Positions 24,474 to 35,608 of a stretch of 64,000 nt of DNA are shown piece by piece. Positions within the stretch are counted from its first letter, which is position 1, and each line of letters opens with the position of its first letter. Position numbers and translations under genes: made by a program. The notes under the pieces are model-generated. The model was given only the letters and a program-made list of their open reading frames with translations, searched no databases and was not told where the DNA came from. The stretch is from NCBI GenBank assembly GCA_031002005.1, contig CM061920.1, forward strand, positions 44,866,610 through 44,930,609, written 5' to 3'. The stretch is from Vandiemenella viatica (taxonomy: Eukaryota; Arthropoda; Insecta; Orthoptera; Morabidae).

Positions 24474-25297
24474 GTCCGTTGTATCTAAAGGAACAACAAA
24501 AACTGAACTGAATAGCGGAACAGAAGCGAGCCAGGATCGTTGTCGATGTCCGATTGGCTGACTCCAATGACGTAACCATTCCGTGACTGTGATTGGTCGG
24601 TTGCGGAACCAGGTGTAGATGTACACATGCGTTGTACTGACAGTTGGCTCCACAGCGTAAAACAAAGCCGAGATTGTTATAAATGGAAAGAAGATGGATT
24701 ACACATGTCAATGTTCGCATAATGTCACTGTTCAAATTGACAAGTATTATAGAACCGGGGTTATAGTCAGCCAATCGGAAGACCGCATGGCTCCCTATGG
24801 ATTTCTCGAGTATAACATCATAATTAATGACAGTAATAGTTGGAAGAATATATAATGTTGGGGTTTTTCATTAAAGAAGTTTTTGGGATATTTCTGTGTG
24901 AGAATAATGTGAACGATGATGCTATGAGAACAGTTATTGTAGTCAGCCAATCAGAATACCGCTTGGCTCCCTACAGATTCTCGAGATTAAACATCACGAT
25001 TAATAGTGGTAGAATAATGTGAACGGTGATGCAATTTGAACGGTGATGTTATGCGAACATTGACATGTGTAATCCATCTTCTTTCCATTTATAACAACCT
25101 CGGCTTTGTTTTACGCTGTGGAGCCAACTGTCAGTACAACGCTTGTGTATATCTACACCTGGTTCCGCAACCGACCAATCACAGTCACGGAATGGTTACG
25201 TCATTGGAGTCAGCCAATCGGACGTCGAAAACGATCCTGGTTCACTTCTGTTCGACTATTCAGTTCAGTTTTTGTTGTTCCTTTAGATACAACGGAC

Positions 25298-25336
25298 CTG
25301 ATGATGGCGGCAGTGCAAGTCGCCGAAAGCTTGTCA
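25298..25336 (+). ncRNA. Hammerhead-ribozyme-like motif, right arm
   Basis: CTGATGA, stem II GGCGGC/GTCGCC around AGTGCAA, then GAAAGCTTGTC. Both conserved boxes are intact. The short stem III and cleavage triplet are not convincing: the base after GAAA is G where C is usual. It is therefore annotated as hammerhead-like only. Confidence 0.55.
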
Positions 25337-25390
25337 GTAGAAAATGTAATCCGGCGGCAAACCCATGAAGAATTTGTATATTAAATGGGC

Positions 25391-25548
25391 TTTAAACAAT
25401 TTCTTCTCAAAAAATAAAGTCTATATATACTGATTTACAAGAAATTGCAAAACAACCATACCAGATCATATTCAAGCAAACTTTAACTCACTACAGATAC
25501 TTCATTAAATACAATTCTACTTAAAGTTCAGGCATGAGGGCTGTTACA
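25391..25548 (+). repeat. Repeat R1, right part
   Basis: It continues the R1 repeat after the insert and matches 51261-51412 (CATACCAGATCATATTCAA shared). It ends GGGCTGTTACA. Confidence 0.75.
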
Positions 25549-25631
25549 GTACGGAACATAAACATTTTAGCATATTAGTTAAAGATAAACTTAGCCAATC
25601 AGAACACCTTAAGAAATAGCAGATATTAGTT

Positions 25632-26000
25632 AATTAATTTAACAGTGATGGAGCACATGCTCCAGTGGAAATTTGCCTTAACAACTATTTGAACATTTTT
25701 TATGACCATTATCACAAGCTGGCATTCGATTTCATGCATAAGGGAGTGGAAATTTTTTTCTTTTTTGGGTAATGGTGTCAGTTATTGAAATACATTACCA
25801 AGTGAAGTGATGAATAATTTACCAAAAATGATGAATGAATTTAAAATTAAAATTTGTAAGTTGCAAAAGTAGATGGAGGAGGAATTTAACACTCAAATTG
25901 TGTAAGATCATTAAAATAAAAAAATAAATAAAAAGGGGTAATTAGATGACCAAGGGAATTGCCACCAGAGCATGTGCTCCATCACAATTAAAAATTAATT
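25632..26000 (+). mobile_element. LINE family A 3' end, plus orientation
   Basis: The first 50 bases (GGAGCACATGCTCCAGTGG) are an inverted 3' tail. The plus-strand terminal coding segment follows (GACCATTATCACAAGCTGGC, GGTGTCAGTTATTG) and then the 3' UTR ending GCATGTGCTCCATCACAATT. Broken by stops. Confidence 0.65.
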
Positions 26001-26320
26001 ATTAATTTGCAATTTCTCTTCAAGCCTACTTTACAAATTTTCATTTTAAATTCTTCAGCATTTATGATAAATTATATCCTTATTATTACCTTGGTAATTT
26101 ATTTCAATACTGGCCTACAAAAGAAAATTTTCACCTTTGCTTATAGTTGAAACTGAGTTCTAGCTAACACTCATGGTCATCTCTTCCTTTCTGTGCATAT
26201 GTTATAATCTTTTTTTTTTTTTACCAATTCCTTTTCAATCGTTGTCACAGTTATTTGACTTGTACACTCCAAAAACGATCATCAACCTCCTGTACTGCTT
26301 TTTAACTAGTTATTTCTAAT
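26001..26320 (-). mobile_element. LINE family A 3' end, minus orientation
   Basis: Adjacent minus-strand copy (complement of CTTTAAATTCTTCAGCATTT-like, ACTCATGGTCATCTCTTCC), tail to tail with the preceding plus-strand copy. Highly diverged. Confidence 0.55.
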
Positions 26321-26330
26321 TTATTAAAGA

Positions 26331-27837
26331 CTAGCTGACCCGACAGATGTCCTGTCTAAAGTTCAATGAATTTGTTTGTGTTAATTTTGTAAATTTGTGA
26401 AAAGCTATCAAAAATGTGTAAAAGTAATAATGAGAAAAAAATGTATTTCCGAGTGGCACTGTATTTATTTACAGTTGTGTCCATAGTTATTCATTTTGAG
26501 GAGGAGTACATTCAGAAGTAAAATTTTACATTTGAAATGAATTCTATCGGCTGTATACTGCTGAAATGTTAGAAATATGTGATGTGCTTGGAATGTGATC
26601 GACCAATTGCATTGAGTAAGAATTTAATGTTAACAAAATGATTTATTTTCTTCCATTAAACTTCAAATCTCAGTAAATTTCATGTTGTTTTATTTACATT
26701 TTGATTTTAATTATCACACTACCAAACCAGTTTTGATTGTTTTGTATATCTTGTATCTTTCAGTCTAATGCCCCCAAAGACTTTTTTGTGCCATCGTACA
26801 TTCATCCCAAATGATAAATTTGCATTGCTATAAAAAAATTTGGCTATCGCATAGTTCTTTGAAAAGTTTCATGTTGGAGTTTCATTTATTTCCAAACTGT
26901 AACTTAAATGCTGAATGAGTTCTTTGACCACCTTGCAATAATGTCAGTGCAATTCCTGATGAAGTGCAATTTCATTCTGTGAACAAATCATTGCCAAAAT
27001 CAATGAGTTCAAAAAAGTTTTTCCAGTTCCATAGGGAGCATACAAGAAGAAAATCCCTCTAGTACTATCGTTCACTTTCATGAGAGCGTCCTATGCATAT
27101 TTTTGCTGCTGTTTCAACAGCAGATCGTTTGTTTGAACTGATTCTTGCAATGCATCACAATCGTACTGTTTTTCCCATTTCTTGATTAAATGTGTGGTGC
27201 ATCAAATGATTGGGTGTTGTGATGCCTAATTGAGATAATACCTTGTTGAATATCAAGCCCATAACCCCAATTAATATCAATGGAATAGAAATAAAATGAT
27301 TACATTTATTAGGCAAATCACAAAAAAAACACAAAAATAAAAGCAAAAGTAATTTTATTTTAATTTAGGTTGGAATACATTTTTCCAGATTTTTCTGCAG
27401 GCCCAACAGTATTTTTCTTCTTCAATGGAAAACATTCAACTTAGTTGTTTTAATCCTGGGAGCATAAAGAACAAGACAAAAATTACACATATCCATCATT
27501 CGAATTGTGAGTTGTAGTCAAGAGTTCATCCAAAAAGCCCAAAGAAAAAAGTACTTTCAGTTTTTCCTGAATTTTCACAGCAACTTTTCCAATTTTTAGT
27601 CATATCTGTCCATAGAAAAAACACTTTTACAATTTTTAATTCTCTAAAAACCTTATTCAGACTAGTACAAACATTTAAAAAAAGTATTTAACCAAATCAG
27701 TCCAGCTGTTCTCAAGTGATACATTACCAATAAACAGAGTTTAATTAAAAAACACTTTCAGTTTTTCCCGAATTGTCCAATTTTCTTGACAACTTTTACA
27801 ATTTTTCTTTCTCTAAAAACCTTGTTCCAATTATTAT

Positions 27838-27890
<53 letters not shown>

Positions 27891-28087
27891 ACCAAATTGG
27901 TGCATAGAAAAAAGAAATTTCAGTTTTTTGTGAATTTTCCAATTTCCTGGGCAACTTTACCAATTTTCTTTCTCTAAAATCATAATTTAACTATTTTACA
28001 AAAAGAAAAAAAATAGCTACATTGGTCCAGATATTCTCAATTGACGTGGTTACCAATGAACAGCATTTAATTTTTATTTACTAAAGA
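26331..28087 (-). mobile_element. Helitron remnant, copy 1
   Basis: Read on the minus strand, a broken Pif1-type helicase (26740-27180) keeps the Walker A area YGTGKTF and the Walker B motif IIWDECTMA, both at the DNA level with frameshifts around them. The element then ends at 26331 with a hairpin (GACAG...CTGTC) a few bases before CTAG, followed by T. That is the classic 3' terminus of a Helitron, which inserts between A and T without a duplication. The replication-initiator domain is absent. A 47-base A run sits at 27842-27888. Confidence 0.72.
27842..27888. repeat. Poly-A tract
   Basis: An uninterrupted run of about 47 A. The ORF reading poly-Lys across it is an artefact. Confidence 0.9.
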
Positions 28088-29590
28088 CTAGTTGACCTGA
28101 CAGACTCTGTCCAGTCAAAGTTTCAATAAATTTGTTTTGTGTTCTTTTGTGAATTTGTGAAAAGCTTTTTAAAATGTGTAAACAAATTAAATATAAGAAA
28201 AGAAACAACATCTGAATGATCATTGTATTTATTAATGATGTGTCCATGGATATTCAATTTGAAGAGGAGTACATTCAGAAGTACGCCAAAAGGAAATTTT
28301 ACATGGGAGATTAATTCTATCGCCAGTACACCCCTGAAATGCTGGATATGTGTTTTTTGCCTGGATTGTGAATAACTTAGAGCCATGTTGTTTTGTTCCA
28401 AAATTTAGGTCGCAATGAAATTAAGTCAGAACTTCGTGTTAACCAAATGATTTATTTTCTCCATTAAATTTGAAATCTCAATTAATTTCAAGGTGTTTTA
28501 TTTCCATTTCAATCATCAAACCCCCAAACTGCAGATCTTGCATCATTCAATCTAATACCTCCAATGACTTTTAATGTGCAATTGTACATTCATCCCAAGC
28601 GATCAATTTCCAATGCTGCAGAACTGTGGCCACCGTTTAGTTCTTCGAATGGATGCATGTTGGTGTGCCAATGATTTGCATATCCAATGGCAACTTAAAT
28701 GTTGAATGCTTCCAACAACGTAGCTGCAATTCCTGATGAATCAAGTGCAAGTCCAATTTCACTCTGCAAGCAAATTGTTGCCGAAATCAATGAGATTGAA
28801 GTTTTTTTCTGGTTCCACCAGGAGTATGCAAGAAGAAAATCCCTATAGTTTGATCATTCACAACTTCCATGGGCATAGTTTTGTTGCTGATTCGACATTT
28901 GTTTGAACTTAGTATCTCAATGCATCACAGTCATGTTGTTTTTTGTGTTTTAACTCTTGATGAAATGTGTCGTGACTCATTGAAGTAAGACTTTGTTTGA
29001 TATCATCAAGCACATGTCCTCAATTAATATCAATGAAATAGAAATAAAATAACAACAGTTGTTGGTCAGATTGTGAAACAACACAGAAATAAAAACAAAG
29101 GTAAATTTAATTTAGGCTGGAATGCATTTTTACAGATTTTTCTCCAGATCTTCAGTATTTTTTAAATAGAAAACATTTAATTGGAACATCCTGGAAGCAT
29201 TAGGAACAAAAAGAAAAAAAAAGAATTAAGCATATACATCGTTCATGAGTTATGATCTTGAGTTCGTACAAAGATCCAATAGAACAAAACACATTCAGAT
29301 TTTCCCAAATTTTCTGATTTTCTGATTTCCCAGCAACTTTTCCAATTTTTCTTTCCTTAGAAACCTTATTCGCACTGTTGCAAACATTTTAAAAAGTTAG
29401 CCAAATTCATCAATAGAAAAAAAACTTTAAATTTTCAATTTTCTTCTCTCTCCAAAAACCTTATTAGTACTATTATAAAAAAAATTTAAAAATCACAAAA
29501 TCGATCCATAGAAAAGAGCACCTTTAGTTTTCACGAATTTTCCATTTTTTTCTGGCAACTTTTCCAATTTTTCTTTCTCTGAAAACCTTA
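28088..29590 (-). mobile_element. Helitron remnant, copy 2
   Basis: A second copy of the same element directly follows the first in the same orientation. Its minus-strand 3' end has the hairpin GACAG-AGT-CTGTC and CTAG|T at 28088. A decayed helicase (28540-28950) has an IAWDECTIAH Walker B and a Walker A mutated to GGTRKK. Confidence 0.7.
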
Positions 29591-29594
29591 TGCA

Positions 29595-29870
29595 AACTGA
29601 CCTGACAGACTTTGTCCTGGCGATGTGTGTGATCGTTTTGTGAAAAACTATTGAAAATGTATAACGAAAGTAAAAATGAGGAAAATAATGTATTTCTGAG
29701 TGAGCATTGGGTTTATTAACGATTGGTTCATTGATAAAACACTTTCAATTTTTCTCAAATTTTTCAGGCAAATTTTTCATTTTTTCTTTGTCTAAATACT
29801 TTATTCAGATTATTATGAACATTTTCTTTTAAAAAAAATTTAGATGAATTGTTTCAGCCATCCTCAAGTG
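29595..29870 (-). mobile_element. Helitron remnant, copy 3 (truncated)
   Basis: CTGACCTGACAGACTTTGTCC repeats the hairpin region of copies 1 and 2, followed by the same downstream order (GTATTTCTGAGTGAGCATTG). The terminal CTAG is lost, and the copy runs only about 270 bases. Confidence 0.6.
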
Positions 29871-30059
29871 ATGTGGTTACCATTTTGTTTCTGTTTTGGC
29901 CCCTATGGACCACGTGGTTCTTAACTCTGGCGAGCTTTCTTTTTGGCCCAATATTCTTTCATCCTTGCACTGTGGTTGTCCCAGGTCCATTTCACACCAC
30001 ATTGGGGCACAGTGTTTTGGCTGTTAGTGTCCAAAGAGAATTGGATGCTTTAATCAATG

Positions 30060-30620
30060 GTCTGTAGTTATTCCTATTTTAAATTTCCTTCTAGAAATGG
30101 TGTTGAAGATTTTGGAGGAGAGTCTATGATTGCCCATCCAGACAATATGATCATAGAACATTAATCTACTTTTTCTAATGGCTATGGTAATCCTGTCCTG
30201 TTGTTGGTATAGGTCCTTATTATGCCTTAGTCTGTATTTTCTTTCTTCTTTAACAAGACCTATGATTTTTTTTTTTACATTTCTGTAGTTCCAGTTTTCT
30301 GAGTTGTCCCTTTCTAACAATGTTCAAACACTCTGATGCATACAGTACTGATGGTTGAACGACAGTATAATAGTGCCTGAGTTCGAGATTAAGGGAGAGG
30401 GATTTAAATCCATACATGTTCTTACAAATGTGGTATGTTCTTCCCAGTCTGGTGCATCTGCAATTCATGATTAAGTCCTCATTGATTTTTGGAGTTATCC
30501 ATTCTCCAAGATATTTGAAGGTATTAGTCCTGCGTTCATACAGTATTTCATTTTTATTTATATAGTTTTGAGGACCTATAACAATAGGAAAATTTAAAAG
30601 TACTATTTTTAACATTTAAT
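30060..30620 (-). pseudogene. Second LINE type: RT C-terminal remnant
   Basis: On the minus strand two overlapping frames give FKYLGEWITPKINED, LELRHYYTVVQPSVLYASECL and RKGQLRKLEL. A frame change leads into EERKYRLRHNKDLYQQQDRI and RKSRLMFYDHIVWM. This order is typical of the RT C-terminal region of insect non-LTR elements with a FKYLG motif, and it differs from families A and P. It has at least one frameshift and is truncated at both ends. Confidence 0.7.
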
Positions 30621-30783
30621 ATGAATAATTCCTTTTGCTAACAATAATAGAACTTATTTAGTTGATAATGCAAAATTTTAGAAGTAATTTAATCAACAAA
30701 ACTTAATCAACAATCTAATAAGTCATAGTTTAGCAGAACTTCACACAAGCAACTAGAGATCAAGCAGTGCAGATTTTTTAAAT

Positions 30784-31780
30784 TAATTTAATTTAATTAC
30801 AACGGAGCACAGGCTCCGGTGGCAATTTTCCTACACCCCCATCTTCCCTCTATTCTGCATCCACCTACATTTACCCTTTATAAATTTTATCTTTAAATTC
30901 TTTCAATGTTTTCGGCAAACTATTCATCATTTATCTTGGTAACTGATTCCAATCCCTGACACCGTTACCTAAAAAAGATAATCTTCCCACACCCTTGTGC
31001 TTGAAATCGAGTGCCAGCTTGTGGTCATGGTCATCTGTTCCCTTCCATGCACTACTTTTCATACCTATTGCAATATCTTTCCATGCCTCATCACCATTAT
31101 ATTTCCTGTACACTCCCATGACCCTCCTCATCCTCCTCCTGTCTTGCAATGAATCCCATTCCAGCTCCTTTATCATATCTGTCACTGATTGCATTCTGCG
31201 ATAATTTCCAGAAACAAATCTAGCAGCCCTTTTTTGCACCCTCTCCAACTCATGTATTTGATACGTAAAATGAGGGTCCCATACTACACTACCATATTCG
31301 AGCAATGGTCTGACCAAAGTTTTGTAACCCAATTCCTTTACTTCTCTCGTACATCCTCTCATCACTCTCTCCAACAAGTGCAGAGTTTTGAAACCTTTTC
31401 CTACCACCTGTCTAATGTGTGCTGCCCAGTTAAGCTTGCTATCAAATGTAATGCCAAGATATTTACATTTCAGGTCTTCAGCAAGCAATTCTTTCATAAT
31501 TAACCTTTTGTTTTTTATTTGTGTATCTAATAAGCTGACTCTTCTTTGCATTTATCTTCATCCCTTGTTTACCAACCCAACTAGATATCCTGTCCAGATC
31601 ACTGTTTACAATCCTCTATTGTTTTGATTCTTTTATATAGCATTATGTCATCTGCAAACAATCTAATTTCAGAAAGTAAACAATAAACACAATTATTCAT
31701 TAGAATAATGAATAGCAATGGTCCCAATACGCTACCCTGCGGCACTCCCATTTTTACTTCCACTATCACTACTATATTTG
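30784..31780 (-). mobile_element. LINE family A 3' half, best-preserved copy
   Basis: Minus-strand copy from the 3' tail (GGAGCACAGGCTCCGGTGGC complement) through an open stretch of 206 codons (31551-30931) to the RT active-site region. It is truncated before the fingers domain. The 3' tail is A/T-rich without a long poly-A. Confidence 0.82.
30931..31551 (-). pseudogene. RT C-terminal (thumb/connection) ORF of LINE family A
   Basis: An open frame of 206 residues. It contains KYLGITFDSKLNWAAHIRQV (post-RT segment), RPLLEYGSVVWDPH, RVQKRAARFVSGNY and the family-specific DDHDHKLALDFKHKGVG. The order ending in VRDWNQLP is the C-terminus common to Jockey- and CR1-type ORF2 proteins. It lacks the endonuclease and catalytic palm, so it is a 5'-truncated fragment of ORF2 rather than a gene. 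It is the reference for the other family A fragments here. Confidence 0.8.
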
Positions 31781-31839
31781 GTCATAAGGCAAATTTCTAG
31801 GAAAGTGAGGTACTGTAATGCAAGACCTTAGATAGATCC

Positions 31840-32090
31840 TTCGATATATATTGTAGGACAGTATGGGACAAAAATAATAGGTTTCAGATACAGGAGCTGG
31901 AGGGGGTGCAAATGAAAGTAACTATATTTGTTTGTGGAAGTTACCAGAGAACTCTGTCAGTAACTGTGTTGGGAGTCATTGACAGATAGCCTACAGGTGA
32001 AAAGAATGTTGGAGTGTGTAAGGAATATGATTTTGGAATGAGACTGGGGTGGTTTTTACGAGAAGAATTTGTAATAAGGTGAAGAGAAGA
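31840..32090 (+). mobile_element. Jockey/CR1-type LINE fragment, plus strand
   Basis: Plus-strand RT C-terminal remnant (GATACAGGAGCTGGAGGGGG then GTGCAAATGAAAGTAACT, corresponding to QELERVQKRA in related copies). Diverged, with several frame breaks. Confidence 0.5.
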
Positions 32091-32159
32091 GATGACTGAC
32101 CATACGCTATAAAGGGAGACCTAAAAATAACTGGAATTTATTTATAGAAAGCATTTACT

Positions 32160-33345
32160 TTATGTTTTTCCAAATACAACCTTAATCTCCTTCAAAGTAC
32201 TCTTCACTAGCATTAATAAACTTGTCCAAACGTTCATTCCAGCATTGGAAACACCTTTTAAATTCTTCCTCTTTCATACCTGCTAGCACCTTTGTGACAT
32301 TGCATTTTACGTCTTCGACATTGGCAAAATGCTTCCCTATCAAGTCCCTTTTCGTCCTTGTCAACAAAAATAAGTCTGAGGGTGCTAAATCTGGCAAATA
32401 GGGCGCGTGGGTCAAGGTAGTCATCTTTGTTGAGACCAAAAATTTGTGAACACTGAGAGCCGTGTGCGCGGGGACTGTTGTCATGATGCAGGAACCACTC
32501 GCCGTAATTCCAAAAAGCCAGACATTTTCATGCCAACTGCTGTGCAGCCTTTTCATTACCTCTAAATGGAATTGTTGGTTTACTGTTTTGGTTTTTAAGG
32601 ACAAATTCTGAGTGTACAATCCATCTGATGTCAAAAAAACAGATCAACATTGACCTCACATTCGGTTTTACCTGATGAGTTTTTTTGGACAAGATGAATC
32701 AGTTGACTTTCATTGACTTGACTGTTGTTACTTTCTCAAATGTACCCATAGCACCATGACATGTTACCTGTGATTAATATGTTGAAAAAACATATTTGAA
32801 GGTATTCTTCATTTTACGACAAGCTTGAACATGACAATTACTTTGATCTCTGGTGAAAAGTCTCAGCACGAACTTTGCTACCACTCTTCGCATCCCCAAA
32901 TCAGCATTCAAAATGAACTGAATTGAACTATGAGACAACCCAGGTAAATCCTCAAGTTGGTTGATTGTACTGAGTTAATCTTCGTTGATCAGATTACAGA
33001 TTTTGTCGATGTTGTCCTCACTTCGAGCAGTTGAAAGGTGACTAGAATAGGTCTGATTTTCAATGGCCATTTCTTCCTTTCTAAACCGAGAAAACCATTC
33101 ATACATTTGATTTTTACTAAGAGCATGTTCTTTGTAAGCTGCTTATATCATCACAACAGTTTCTTCTGTTGTTGTTGTTGTTGTTTTAGGGCGCGTCGAC
33201 AGTGGGGTCATTAGCGCCTGTATTCTTGCTGAGTAAAAAACAAAACTTCGTAGCAGCACGTGGTTCATAAGAAACAGCCATCTTCATGTCACGTCAACAC
33301 TGTACACACATACAAAGAACTGTTAGAGAAACTACACTAGTCACT
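32160..33345 (-). pseudogene. Mariner-type transposase pseudogene 1
   Basis: The minus-strand frame 32634-32182 (150 codons) contains VPAHTALSVHKFL and HAPYLPDLAPSDLFLL, the second and third catalytic blocks of a mariner transposase. In the second block the aspartate of the usual HDNA/P stretch is replaced (IMTTVPAH). Upstream coding (32635-33150) is frameshifted. A TTG microsatellite lies at 33165-33185. Terminal inverted repeats are not clear. The copy is inactive. Confidence 0.75.
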
Positions 33346-34005
33346 GTCAGGTGATGCTGCTTGGCAGAATGACTCAGCAGTGGTCCTGTAACAGCCCTCT
33401 GCCATTGCATCCTGGTATTACAAGTACACGATGCATAGCATTACAATTCCTATTATTTTTGGGTCTTCCCTCACATGTAAAGTTCAGGCATAATGGGGAA
33501 AGATTTTTCTTATTGGTTAGGGGTGAGAGACTGGAATAAATTTTCAAGTGATGTGCCAAACAGTAATAGATATTAATAAAAATTTCACATACCGTTAGTA
33601 TATAATTTCTGCACAAATGATATTAAAATTTTTATATTTTGAATTGTAAATCTTTTAGTATTATTTGTTGTTATATATCCAATTGATGTCTTCCTACTTG
33701 TTTCAAAATATGTTCAAAGTTTAAACAACACTATTGTTTGACTTCTTATCTTACCTAGAGAACTTATTATGGGTAATAGGCTCTATTAGTTATTTTTCAT
33801 TCATTGCTGACTGTTATTTCTGTCTACAAACTGTTATGTTGAAGTGGGAATCAGAGAGCAAGTCTTAAATTTCTTTGACTCTCATATGTTCATGATGGCC
33901 TCATCCAGAAAATTTCTATATGTTCTATGTGTGTGTTTTTATATTTATCTGTGCTTACTGCTGTCACTTGTGGTAAATTATGGTTACTCTCTCTGCCCTT
34001 ATGTT

Positions 34006-34009
34006 ATTT
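34006..34009. repeat. 4-bp TSD (ATTT) of LTR element, left
   Basis: ATTT precedes the left LTR and is repeated after the right LTR at 40237-40240. Confidence 0.85.
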
Positions 34010-34767
34010 TGTGGTGGATGAGTGAACTTTTTTCTTTTCGTTTTGCCACTTCCCAAAGGGAAAATATATTTTGTGGGTAAGACACTACAGTTAAGTGAGC
34101 AGTAGCACTAATAAATAACACTCTCAATAAGGCTATATGCATATGTTCACTTTATTACATCAGTTATGTACAATAATGACTCTCCTAACTCCCTTTACTT
34201 CTCCATAGACTACAACTCCCATTGCTTTATGCTAGTTTGGCCTTCTACATTACTTACATTACTCATACTCCAATGGTTTTCTCCCACCTGTTAATATGGC
34301 TGCTGAAGATATCTCGCTACATCATCCCATAGCTCCATCACACCATAGCTGCCCAGAATACGTTCCTTCTGGAACAGTCCAGAATCAATCCATGCAACCA
34401 GAATTCACACCATAGCTGCCCAGAACACGTTCCTTCTGGAACAGTCCAGAATCAATCCATGCAACCAGAATTCACCTCTCTCTCTCCTTGTGTCTCCCAG
34501 TTTTGACCAACTTCCCACTCCATAGGATTCGTAGTGGGGAGGGACTCTGGCCAATAGTGATAGTTCCTTCCCTGCCATCTTCCTATCAATGACGTCTTGC
34601 TACAGCTTAATTCTGCTGACTATCTGATCCACTTTGATGTCAATGCTGTCTGTATGCTTGCATTCCAGAGCCTCTAACTGTTTTGAATCTCTGTTGTAAC
34701 TACCCTGATTTCAACTGTTGCTACATGCAATCAACTTTCGCCCAAACTTCCTTGACCGTCCACTACA
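34010..34767 (-). repeat. 3' LTR of the element
   Basis: On the plus strand it starts TGTGGTGGATGAGTG and ends CACTACA (TG...CA). It is clearly homologous to 39538-40236, with shared blocks such as CTATAGACTACAACTCCC-like and CCAATGGTTTTCTCCCACC. It is longer than the other LTR because of a 67-bp duplication. Confidence 0.9.
34341..34474. repeat. 67-bp tandem duplication within the 3' LTR
   Basis: The unit starting CACCATAGCTGCCCAGAA occurs twice (34341 and 34408) with one difference. The 5' LTR has a single copy, so the duplication arose after or during the last insertion. Confidence 0.88.
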
Positions 34768-34852
34768 CGCCACCACCGTAATTAAGTGACTGCTCCACTC
34801 TGTCGCTGCCTGTCATCTCACCTTGTCCTTCTACTCTATCCCTTTTAAGTGA

Positions 34853-34870
34853 TCCCCCCCCCCCCCCCCA
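34853..34870. repeat. Poly-C tract in element
   Basis: A run of about 17 C followed, after a short gap, by a long pyrimidine tract (34880-34912). In the sense of the element this is purine-rich, but it lies about 90 bases from the LTR, not at the usual polypurine-tract position. Confidence 0.6.
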
Positions 34871-35608
34871 AATACATAGTTCTCTTTTTTTCTCTCTCCC
34901 TCTTTTTTTTTACAATTTATTGAAGATACATGTATATGTATATAATAAGTGTTGTGCGCCTGTTGTTTCAGTTGTTGTCTTCTTCGCTGTGCTGTGACGC
35001 CTCGCTGATTTGTCGTTGACATGCGCCCACGTGCACGTCTCGTTGCCGTCTGTTGTTTTGTCCCGGTGCTGACAGCTGCCACTCCGCCGTCTGTTATGCT
35101 TGTCTCAGTGCCTAACCGCAGCCCAGCATAAGGTGCCATGATGTCAGAGCCATGCCACTCTTGCGTCACGCCAAGGTCGCCCCATCTCGATACTCATGCG
35201 GCGGCCGTTCTCGCTCGATGTCCTGACGAACCGTCTTGCGTCCCTCTTCTTGTAGCTGATTCATGCCTTTCTGCAACATACTAAGAACCTACTATCAGCA
35301 TCTACACCATTCCTGCTTCACTGACTCAATGCTGTTTCTGCACTTTCTTGCGTCATCCGCGCCGTATTTCTGCTATCTCACAGGTTCTGTAACGTTCATA
35401 AAGGTTTTTCACACACACGTTCTCTTCCACAATACATCTTCGTATAAATTATCCCTTAGTACATATAGGCCTATAGTCATTCACACCCACTGATTATCTT
35501 TTAATAGTGCCACTTTACACTTTACCTTATTTATTGTTACATGTTTCTTCTTACTGTCAACCATTACTTATTACATGTTAATTATATTAATTAATACTCC
35601 CTATCTAT

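Larger units (their letters stand above)
24360..25377. mobile_element. Inverted-arm insert with hammerhead-like cores (Penelope-associated)
   Basis: A 1018-bp insert has two inverted arms of about 330 bp (roughly 24388-24722 and 25048-25377). Each arm holds CCAAT boxes, a GTTACGTCAT element, then a hammerhead-like core: on the plus strand CTGATGA at 25298, a GGCGGC/GTCGCC stem and GAAAGC at 25325. The mirrored arm has CCGATGA. The central spacer carries two direct copies of GTCAGCCAATC...GGCTCCCTA (24768, 24942). It is flanked by a 13-bp duplication. ORFs running through both arms are mirror images and are not genes. Penelope-like terminal repeats are the best match known to me. Confidence 0.7.

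Noticed and set aside
24289..25384. Four overlapping ORFs of 90-160 codons on both strands
   Set aside because: They mirror each other because they run through the two inverted arms of one insert. No domain is recognisable and the arms are terminal-repeat-like, non-coding DNA.
27786..27977. ORF containing a long lysine run
   Set aside because: It is a translation of a 47-base poly-A tract in a Helitron remnant.
31189..31627. Plus-strand ORFs opposite the LINE RT fragment
   Set aside because: Antisense shadows of the 206-codon LINE frame.
34831..35169. Minus-strand ORF of 112 codons near the 3' LTR
   Set aside because: It ends in poly-Gly from a G homopolymer and a low-complexity purine tract. 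Composition alone explains it, although a small element ORF cannot be excluded.
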